64,000 nt of DNA from Candidatus Methanomethylophilaceae archaeon (GTDB taxonomy: Archaea > Thermoplasmatota > Thermoplasmata > Methanomassiliicoccales > Methanomethylophilaceae). Below the pieces are notes generated by a model, which saw only the letters and a list, made by a program, of their open reading frames with translations, had not been told where the DNA came from and ran no database searches. Every line of letters begins with the position of its first letter. Position 1 is the first letter of the stretch. Both the position numbers and the translations under genes were made by a program. Of this stretch, positions 58,114 to 64,000 are shown in pieces. The DNA is taken from the NCBI GenBank assembly GCA_944320485.1, contig CALUHQ010000069.1, positions 1 through 64,000 of the forward strand, in the 5' to 3' direction.

Positions 58114-58689
58114 ATGGCGTGGTACGTGGTCGACGGGATGGACGGGTCCGGCAAGAGCACCGTCGCCGGCATCCTGAAGGGGGAGCTGGAGGCCAGGGGG
58201 AGGTCGGTGCTGGTCATAGCGCATCCGAACCGCGACACCATGGTGGGACGGATGGAGCTGCGCTTCCTCAGAGGGGACGGCAGGCTCGACGTCATCATGT
58301 CCACCATCCTGTACGTGGCGGACGTCCTGCATTCGCTGCGCGTGATGCGCGGGCGGAAGGGCAGGGGATACGACGACGTGATCTTCGTGAGGTACATCAT
58401 GGCCGTCGCCTACCTTCCGGACAGGATGTGCGACCGCGCCTACGGGGCGATCTCCCGTATCCTGCCCATGCCGGACACGAAGGTCCTGGTGGACGTCGAT
58501 CCGCAGATTGCGATGGGGCGCATCTTCGACCGCGGGGAGGACCTGGAGGTTTTCGAGACGGTGGAGAGACTGTCCGCCGTGAGGGCGAGGATGCTCCGTC
58601 TGTCCGAGGGATGGGAGGTCATCGACAACGGTTCCTCCCCGGATGACCTGTCCGAACCGGTCCGCGGCATCGTTGGAAGGACGCCGTGA
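58114..58689 (+). CDS. dTMP kinase-like P-loop nucleotide kinase
   Basis: A 191-residue protein. P-loop G-M-D-G-S-G-K-S-T is at residues 8-16; V-R-Y-I-M-A-V-A-Y-L-P-D-R is in the position of the DR(Y/H) motif of thymidylate kinases. A V-L-V-D-V-D-P-Q-I-A-M-G-R-I segment precedes a short lid. It differs from canonical Tmk (no clear D-R-Y, long basic insert), so another small-molecule phosphate acceptor is possible. It is co-transcribed with the lipid-kinase-like gene, which hints at a coupled pathway. Confidence 0.75.
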   Translation: MAWYVVDGMDGSGKSTVAGILKGELEARGRSVLVIAHPNRDTMVGRMELRFLRGDGRLDVIMSTILYVADVLHSLRVMRGRKGRGYDDVIFVRYIMAVAYLPDRMCDRAYGAISRILPMPDTKVLVDVDPQIAMGRIFDRGEDLEVFETVERLSAVRARMLRLSEGWEVIDNGSSPDDLSEPVRGIVGRTP

Positions 58690-58701
58690 TGCGTTCGATC
58701 C

Positions 58702-59409
58702 TCAGATGGGTTCGTGCGGGCACAGGTCCCCGCAGTCCGCCGGGACCATCTCCGGCACGTCGCCGAACATGGCGACCTTGTCGCCGCAGCACGCCACGCA
58801 CCCCTTGACACCGGGCCTCGAGCCTATGTCCTCCACGGCCCTTCCCATGGATGCCTCGTCTTTCACCAGGTTCCCCAGGGCGGTGGCGCAGCAGTCTGCC
58901 AGGATGACGTCGTCCGAGAACACGGTGCTGATGCTGCTGGCGCCGAGGGACACCGAGGGCCCCACGGTGCGGGACGAGGAGCAGATCCCGGTGATGGAGT
59001 CGGACGATACCGAGAACGCCAGGTCCCTGAACACCGGGTGATCCGCATAGACCCCGACCAGCCTGGGCTCGGGCGAGAGGAACGCTATGTCGCCGCCGTT
59101 CTCCACGACCGCATGGGACGATCCCAGTTCCACAAGTCTCTCAGCTATGTGGACGGCAACCGCGCCGGCCACCCCCGCCATCGGCCCGACGCCGGCGACG
59201 ACGGACGCATCGCACATGCGCCTCACAAGGTCCTCGTCACCGGGGGACGCGGGGTACGGGTCGTAGGTGATGCCGAAGAACGGGTCCTCCGAGATCCTCG
59301 ACTCTATCGAGTAGCGCGCCTCCATGAGCGCGTCGAACGCCGCGTCCCGGAGGCCGTCGTCGCACACGACGGTGAGGATGCTCTCCCTGTAAGAGAGGTT
59401 GAACCTCAT
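58702..59409 (-). CDS. UPF0280 family protein (COG2122, ApbE-like)
   Basis: A 235-residue protein starting MRFNLSYRESILTVV. V-G-P-M-A-G-V-A-G-A-V-A near residue 90, V-V-E-N-G-G-D-I-A-F near 115-124 and a Cys-containing I-L-A-D-C-C-A-T-A segment mark UPF0280. Its methanogen homologue has been tied genetically to sulfide-dependent cysteine/homocysteine formation. The start overlaps the stop of the NIL-ferredoxin gene by ATGA, giving a three-gene sulfur operon. Confidence 0.9.
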   Translation of the reverse strand: MRFNLSYRESILTVVCDDGLRDAAFDALMEARYSIESRISEDPFFGITYDPYPASPGDEDLVRRMCDASVVAGVGPMAGVAGAVAVHIAERLVELGSSHAVVENGGDIAFLSPEPRLVGVYADHPVFRDLAFSVSSDSITGICSSSRTVGPSVSLGASSISTVFSDDVILADCCATALGNLVKDEASMGRAVEDIGSRPGVKGCVACCGDKVAMFGDVPEMVPADCGDLCPHEPI

Positions 59410-59813
59410 AGCTCGAGCTGGATCGCCTTCACCGAACAGGCGTTGATGCAGGCCCCGCAGGCGATGCAGGTGGTGGTGTTGAGCTTGACCTCCATCGTGT
59501 CCGGCTGGTGGTAGATGGACCTGGTGGGGCATAGGGATACACACGCACCGCAGCTCCAGCACCTCTCGTAGTCGTGGAAGATGTGGCCGCTGAGCTCCCT
59601 GACCTTGAACCCGATCTCGCGGATGCGGGCGATCCCCCTGATCATGTCGTCCTTGTCGCCGACGAGGCTGAGGAGCATGAACCCGTGGCCGTCCCCGCCG
59701 ATGTCGGCCCTCAGGACGTTGGGCTTGAGGTTGAACTCGGACACCAGGGTATAGGTGACCGACTCGAGGACGTTGCTCTCGTCGAAATCTATCCTGAACT
59801 TCTTCTCGACCAT
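59406..59813 (-). CDS. NIL-domain ferredoxin of homocysteine synthesis
   Basis: A 135-residue protein with an NIL/ACT-like domain (about 1-75) and two 4Fe-4S motifs: C-W-S-C-G-A-C-V-S-L-C-P (about 89-100) and C-I-A-C-G-A-C-I-N-A-C-S (about 118-129). In Methanosarcina the homologue (MA1822) acts with the DUF39 protein (MA1821) in reductive sulfur transfer to aspartate semialdehyde to make homocysteine. Same order here; it starts 2 bases before the end of DUF39 on the operon. Confidence 0.92.
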   Translation of the reverse strand: MVEKKFRIDFDESNVLESVTYTLVSEFNLKPNVLRADIGGDGHGFMLLSLVGDKDDMIRGIARIREIGFKVRELSGHIFHDYERCWSCGACVSLCPTRSIYHQPDTMEVKLNTTTCIACGACINACSVKAIQLEL

Positions 59814-59814
59814 C

Positions 59815-60966
59815 TCACATCCCCCTCTCGAGAAGCGGTTTGACCCTGCCCTCTCTGGGCAGCGGTATGCAGGGCTGGTTCAGCAGGAACTCGCCGTGCT
59901 CGATCCAGTCCTTGAGCTGATCGGCCACCTTCCTGGCCCCGGCCAGCGACGACATGGACGATGTCCTGATCTTCCTGCCCTGGTACTCGATGCTGCCGGA
60001 GCGGAGGTCCGCGTAGGTGTAGCGCTGCATGCACTGCCTGTTGGACGGGAGGCTGTAGTCGACCATCTCCGCGTAGATCTCCTCGTCGGATATGGCGCAC
60101 CTCCTCATGACGTCGGCGTTCAGGACGGGTATCGGGACGCCTATGCCGATGGCCAGGGATATGCCGTAGCCGGTGATGTCCAGTCCCCTGACGTACTTGG
60201 CGTCCATCTGCTTCATGTCGCCGATGACGGCCAGCGTCCTGGAGCCCTTCACGGGGATTCCGTTGACCTCCTCGGACGTGGTGTTGAACTGGGTCCCCTG
60301 CCATGCGACGTAGCCCTCGCCGCCGGCCAGGAAGATCCTGGTGCCGATGCCGATGGTGTCCAGGTGGGGGTCGTTCATCAGCGGGGACAGGGCCCCGGCC
60401 GAGCTGTAGGTGGCGTTCTTCATGTTGGGGAGGAGCTTGCCCATGTACGTGTACAGGGTCCTGTTGGACGTGTTGGTGGCGACGCTGTAGTTCTGGTACA
60501 TGTTGCGGGGGTTGTACAGGTACGCCTCGTTGATGTCGTCCAGCGAGATGTAGGTGTCTATGCTCTTTCTGACGTAGCAGTCCGTGCCCGGGCCCCATGC
60601 CTGGAGGCGGACCTTCTTGCCGGCGATGAGGTCCTCGATGACGTGCGCCCCGCCGTATCCGGTGCCGGGCGGGTCGATGAGGGACGTCGCACCGATGTAG
60701 GTGTCCACGGCGGCGAGCCCGCCGTAGGCCTCGACGTTGTTGAGCCTGATTCCCGTCATCCTTATCGGCGGGTCGGCGTGCCCGAAGTTGAGGAAGGCCC
60801 CCGACGAGCACATGGCTCCGAAGGTTCCTGTGGTGACAACGTCGACCTCCTCGGCCGCCTTTTCGGCCCCTTTCCTCCTGACGAGGTCCACGACCTCCTC
60901 CGCTGTCAGGACGACGGCCTTGCCGGAACGGATCCTCTCATTGATCTCATCGTAAGTCTTGGTCAA
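59815..60966 (-). CDS. Homocysteine biosynthesis protein (DUF39, MA1821-like)
   Basis: 383 residues from TTG at 60966, chosen for GAGCGAGGGA upstream and the family-like N-terminus (L-T-K-T-Y-D-E-I-N); TTG at 60996 is an alternative close to the predicted transcription start. Conserved DUF39 features include V-T-T-G-T-F-G-A-M-C-S-S-G-A (Cys of persulfide type), G-P-G-T-D-C-Y and the C-terminal M-S-S-L-A-G-A-R-K-V. It is required with its ferredoxin partner for homocysteine from sulfide in methanogens. First gene of the operon. Confidence 0.92.
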   Translation of the reverse strand: MTKTYDEINERIRSGKAVVLTAEEVVDLVRRKGAEKAAEEVDVVTTGTFGAMCSSGAFLNFGHADPPIRMTGIRLNNVEAYGGLAAVDTYIGATSLIDPPGTGYGGAHVIEDLIAGKKVRLQAWGPGTDCYVRKSIDTYISLDDINEAYLYNPRNMYQNYSVATNTSNRTLYTYMGKLLPNMKNATYSSAGALSPLMNDPHLDTIGIGTRIFLAGGEGYVAWQGTQFNTTSEEVNGIPVKGSRTLAVIGDMKQMDAKYVRGLDITGYGISLAIGIGVPIPVLNADVMRRCAISDEEIYAEMVDYSLPSNRQCMQRYTYADLRSGSIEYQGRKIRTSSMSSLAGARKVADQLKDWIEHGEFLLNQPCIPLPREGRVKPLLERGM

Positions 60967-61212
60967 GTTCCCTCGCTCCCGTATCGATTTGAACAACGTG
61001 CACTGCTATTCCTGGTAGATAATTGTTGGTCCCAGAAATATTCCTATAGTAATATTTTGAGGGGGTTCGAAGGAAGATGTGTTGCGGAGCTTGACTGTAG
61101 AGATCAGGGTTATTTCTGATTCAAACCAATCAATCGTTGTCTGGGTGGTTTGTCTCAGGCATGTTTAATAGGACATCATCCATTATGCACTTAAGACACT
61201 AAAGTATGTCAC
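60967..61212. other. AT-rich intergenic region, no gene seen
   Basis: It holds promoter-like sequences for DUF39 (about 61017-61026 on the minus strand), an AT-rich block AATATTCCTATAGTAATATT near 61035-61055, and plus-strand TATA-like GTTTAATAGG (about 61160) and CTTAAGAC (about 61191) for the surface-protein gene. No protein-coding frame is convincing. Confidence 0.6.
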
Positions 61213-61272
61213 GGGGGGGGGGGATTCAGGCTCTTTTCGGTCTTTCCCTCCCGTCCTCCGTATGGAGGGAAA
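61213..61272 (+). promoter_or_regulatory. G11 tract and SD-masking hairpin upstream of surface protein
   Basis: Eleven consecutive G (61213-61223) lie 50 bases before the ATG, in or at the edge of the leader. Further down, CCTCC (61255-61259) can pair with GGAGG (61264-61268), the Shine-Dalgarno site of the gene. A second copy of its complement, TCCCTCC (61245-61251), gives an alternative pairing. This permits slippage-dependent and structure-dependent control. Confidence 0.65.
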
Positions 61273-64000
61273 ATGAACAATCTGACTAAGATGGCGGCAA
61301 TAGTAGCAGTGATTGTCGTCGTGTTTGGATGTGTGGTACTAGTATCGAATGATTCTGAAGCCACCTCATACTATGTTGGCGGTTCTGGAGCTAGCGATAC
61401 AAATTCAGGAAGCGAAGACGCTCCTTTTGAGACATTTGAGAAAGCAATAGCAGGTGTAAAAAAGAACGACATCATTTATTTGAATGAGGATGTCACCACC
61501 TCTCCTGTATCTATCAATGTCAGGATGACCTTGAATTTGAATGGTCATACTCTGACGATAGTGGAAGGAGACAGTGATTCTGAGTTGGGAATTCAGATTA
61601 GCTATTCAGGTACTTCCTCTCCAGCATATATCAGAAACGGAACGATTATTGATGATCGTGGAAGTGCATCGGGGGTTGCTAATAAGACCGCCGTGGAAGT
61701 CCATGGTGTAGGATCCAAACTTACTCTATCGGATGTCACCATCAAGAGTTACGGTTCTGACGGAGACGGTTACAACTACGCCGTTCGTGTAAATGATGGA
61801 GCTACTCTCACTCTTAACAGTGGTTCTACAGTGACCGAAATGATTCCGGATCATGATACGGATTATGGTGTCGTCGGAATAGCGATCAAAGGAAATGGAA
61901 CCGAAGATGTGACAACGCTCGTTGTTAACAACGGCGTTACCATCGACACCGGGGCTTTTGCCATCGCGGGTAATGGCACCTATCACAACACATCCATTAC
62001 TATCAACGGAGGAACCATAACAAGTGATTCACAGGCAATATATCATCCACAGAACGGAGACCTTTTGATAGTGGGCAGTCCCACAATCACAGGGGAAACC
62101 GGAATCGAGATGCGTTCCGGCAATCTCACGATCACAGGTAACCCCATAATCAAAGCTACAGGTGAATTCAAATGCGAGCCCAACGGCAACGGGAGCACTA
62201 CCAGTGGAGTGGCTGTTGCCATTGTTCAGCATACGACTCAGCAGAACATCAATGTGAGCATCTCCGGAGGAACCTACGATGGAGTGCATTCACTGTATCA
62301 GAATAACCCACAGGGCAATCCCTCACCCTCGCTCAGCGGCATAAAGATTGACGTCACAGGCGGAACGTTCTCCGGTACCGACAGTGCGGTCAAGTTCGAG
62401 AACTACAGTGATATGACAGACAGTCATATCAGAGGTGGATCCTTCGCAGACAACAGTGCGACATCCTATATGCCTACCGATTTCAAGCTAGAACAGATTG
62501 ACGGTTCGTATTATCCAACGAGTTCTGAGACGGATTCGGTTGCAAAGATCGATAATATGAATTTCGCATCGATCGAAACAGCCATTTTGGCTGGAAAGGG
62601 GAAGACTATCATTCTTCTGGATAACATAGAACAGAGTTCTGCCTTAACTCTCGAGGATGGAGAATACACCATCAATCTCAACGGACACAACATATCCTTC
62701 GAGAATGTTCTCTTCACCATAGCAGAGAATGCCAAGCTCACAGTTAAGGACGAACCTGAAGACGGTACGTCCACGGAGACAGGGTACCTTTCGGGATCCA
62801 AGAACTATTTCCTGACCGTCGATGGAGACCTTAATCTCCAGAGTGGGAAGATTGTGGGAACCAGCAGCTACTCTCTTAAGATAGGTGCTTCTGCCACTCT
62901 CGATATGACCGGGGGGACGATTGAGGATGGAAGTTCCAATGCCATCTATCTGTCTGGAACCGCCAACATATCCGGTGGAACGGTTGGCAAGATCTACTTC
63001 GTCAACAGCAAAGCCGTGCTGAACATTGGAACTTCTGAATCCACCAGTGGCCCCACTATCGAAAGCATCAGACCTGCCGAAGGAACGGTGCATTTCTATT
63101 ATGGTACTGTCGGAAGCGTTACCAGTGCATTCGGTTCAGAATCCACATTCACATCGAACGGGATATTCACAAGCGAAGTATCCGGAAAATACATTCCCCA
63201 GGGATTCGTTCTCCGTGAGTCCTCAACCTCCAATCAATACTACATAGACAGGATGACCGAAACCGATGCTGCGGCCAAGATCGTCCGTCCGGGACTATCC
63301 GAACCCCTCCTCTCAACAATAGATAGTGCGGCATCGGCCGTCACCAACGGAGATACACTCGTACTCCTGGATGATTTCGATGACACTCTGATTGTGAAGA
63401 TATACGATGGAACCATCGATCTCAACGGATATAATGTCAGTGCAACCGGGGCAGATGACGACTACGGCATAGAGATCGGACCCGATTATGGAACGGAGTA
63501 CGTCAAGGGTAGTGTCTCTCTTGTGAACAACGGGACTTCCAAATCCACCATCACCTCCAAGACTCCATTGTACACAAAAAGTGGGGATTCCACCAAGTAT
63601 CTGGATGTGGAGATAGGAGACAACATCGAGTTCACATCCACGGACAACTCCGGACTTATCGAACTCGGAACGTCTGCCCGTCTCATTCACACGGATGCTG
63701 CTGTGTCCATGATCGACAACGGTGTCTTCAAATCCACAACAGGTGGAGTGGACTACATCTACGGTACCGCCGCAGCTGCGATGAAGGCCAGTGATGATAA
63801 TAAGGCAGAGTTGCTCGGCGATTATGTCGGAAACATAGCACTCAACTCACCAGGATCATACGAGTTGGATCTCGGCGGACACACCGTGACATACACAATC
63901 ACCATAGATACTAAAAATGAGAAAAACAACGTCAAGGCAGCCATTCAGATAACATCTGATGATACATCTCTGACTGTCACCAACGGAACAATTTCCACCA
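61273..64000 (+). CDS. Large beta-helix surface protein (adhesin-like), 3' end outside window
   Basis: The frame is open for 909 codons to the window edge. The N-terminus has a signal/anchor-like helix (M-A-A-I-V-A-V-I-V-V-V-F-G-C-V-V-L). The rest is a Thr/Ser/Gly/Asn-rich ladder of short repeats: L-N-G-H-T-L-T-I, I-T-I-N-G-G-T-I-T, V-S-I-S-G-G-T-Y-D, M-T-G-G-T-I-E-D-G and others. This is the pattern of parallel beta-helix adhesin-like proteins in gut methanogens. Three sections begin with a sentence such as F-E-T-F-E-K-A-I-A-G-V-K-K-N-D-I-I, typical of such domains. GC is visibly lower and codon use more A/T-ending than in all neighbours, suggesting transfer or selection. SD GGAGGG precedes the ATG. 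Confidence 0.85.
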   Translation, partial: MNNLTKMAAIVAVIVVVFGCVVLVSNDSEATSYYVGGSGASDTNSGSEDAPFETFEKAIAGVKKNDIIYLNEDVTTSPVSINVRMTLNLNGHTLTIVEGDSDSELGIQISYSGTSSPAYIRNGTIIDDRGSASGVANKTAVEVHGVGSKLTLSDVTIKSYGSDGDGYNYAVRVNDGATLTLNSGSTVTEMIPDHDTDYGVVGIAIKGNGTEDVTTLVVNNGVTIDTGAFAIAGNGTYHNTSITINGGTITSDSQAIYHPQNGDLLIVGSPTITGETGIEMRSGNLTITGNPIIKATGEFKCEPNGNGSTTSGVAVAIVQHTTQQNINVSISGGTYDGVHSLYQNNPQGNPSPSLSGIKIDVTGGTFSGTDSAVKFENYSDMTDSHIRGGSFADNSATSYMPTDFKLEQIDGSYYPTSSETDSVAKIDNMNFASIETAILAGKGKTIILLDNIEQSSALTLEDGEYTINLNGHNISFENVLFTIAENAKLTVKDEPEDGTSTETGYLSGSKNYFLTVDGDLNLQSGKIVGTSSYSLKIGASATLDMTGGTIEDGSSNAIYLSGTANISGGTVGKIYFVNSKAVLNIGTSESTSGPTIESIRPAEGTVHFYYGTVGSVTSAFGSESTFTSNGIFTSEVSGKYIPQGFVLRESSTSNQYYIDRMTETDAAAKIVRPGLSEPLLSTIDSAASAVTNGDTLVLLDDFDDTLIVKIYDGTIDLNGYNVSATGADDDYGIEIGPDYGTEYVKGSVSLVNNGTSKSTITSKTPLYTKSGDSTKYLDVEIGDNIEFTSTDNSGLIELGTSARLIHTDAAVSMIDNGVFKSTTGGVDYIYGTAAAAMKASDDNKAELLGDYVGNIALNSPGSYELDLGGHTVTYTITIDTKNEKNNVKAAIQITSDDTSLTVTNGTIST

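Noticed and set aside
1-64000. CRISPR arrays, rRNA genes, replication origin, pyl or methyl-coenzyme M reductase genes
   Set aside because: Looked for and not seen in this window; lineage placement therefore remains an inference.

Overview
The window is GC-rich archaeal chromosome. Archaeal information-processing genes (PCNA, transcription factor S, exosome subunit Csl4, XPD-type helicase), isoprenoid-ether lipid genes (UbiA-type prenyltransferase, geranylgeranyl reductase), a wyosine enzyme (Taw2), AMP phosphorylase and the DUF39/NIL-ferredoxin homocysteine pair point to an anaerobic euryarchaeon. The best guess is a Methanomassiliicoccales-type member of the Thermoplasmata. That guess rests mainly on codon use. 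Nearly every gene ends in TGA, one ends in TAA, and TAG appears only at one C-terminus and inside two otherwise continuous coding regions. This is the pattern expected where TAG is read as pyrrolysine. No pyl or methanogenesis genes are in the window, so the placement is an inference.

Layout. 1-8.0 kb: two paralogous membrane proteins with duplicated promoter sequence, an NFACT/Rqc2-type protein, a divergent TetR / MMPL transporter pair with twin operators, and an SNF-family symporter. 8.1-9.8 kb: tRNA-Thr(GGT), a dense inverted/direct repeat array and an interrupted AlbA_2/HATPase gene. 9.8-13.9 kb: DUF1015, PEBP, MazG, a DUF5131 gene with an in-frame TAG, and HypE. 14-20.5 kb: two aminotransferases, SerA, DUF6015, XPD helicase and a small Cys protein. 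20.5-22.3 kb: METTL5-like / Csl4 / ThiI-like operon. 22.3-26 kb: a candidate structured RNA, PurH, two divergent membrane proteins and a small zinc protein. 26.05-27.41 kb: a TnpB element bounded by 19-bp inverted repeats. 27.4-32.2 kb: NadC, a beta-CASP nuclease and a repeat-rich membrane protein with a Vsr-like C-terminus. 32.2-37.9 kb: TFS-PCNA-split transketolase-TalC-geranylgeranyl reductase-Taw2. 38-45.1 kb: an unrecognised Cys protein, YbjN-like and HD proteins, then a five-gene operon combining an SPFH scaffold, zinc ribbons, a coiled-coil protein and a small membrane protein. 45.3-53 kb: type III glutamine synthetase and full-length glutamate synthase (ammonia assimilation), MarR and Apt. 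53-61 kb: a candidate small RNA, an Fe-S pair, AMP phosphorylase, UbiA, a CDP-alcohol/dolichol-kinase-like protein, a dTMP-kinase-like protein and the sulfur/homocysteine cluster. 61.27 kb to the end: the start of a lower-GC beta-helix surface protein behind a G11 tract and a hairpin that can mask its Shine-Dalgarno site.

Many genes have a TATA box about 25-35 bases upstream of the start codon with little leader, so leaderless transcripts look common. Downstream operon genes overlap by 1-4 bases or carry Shine-Dalgarno sites. GC-rich hairpins sit between many transcription units.
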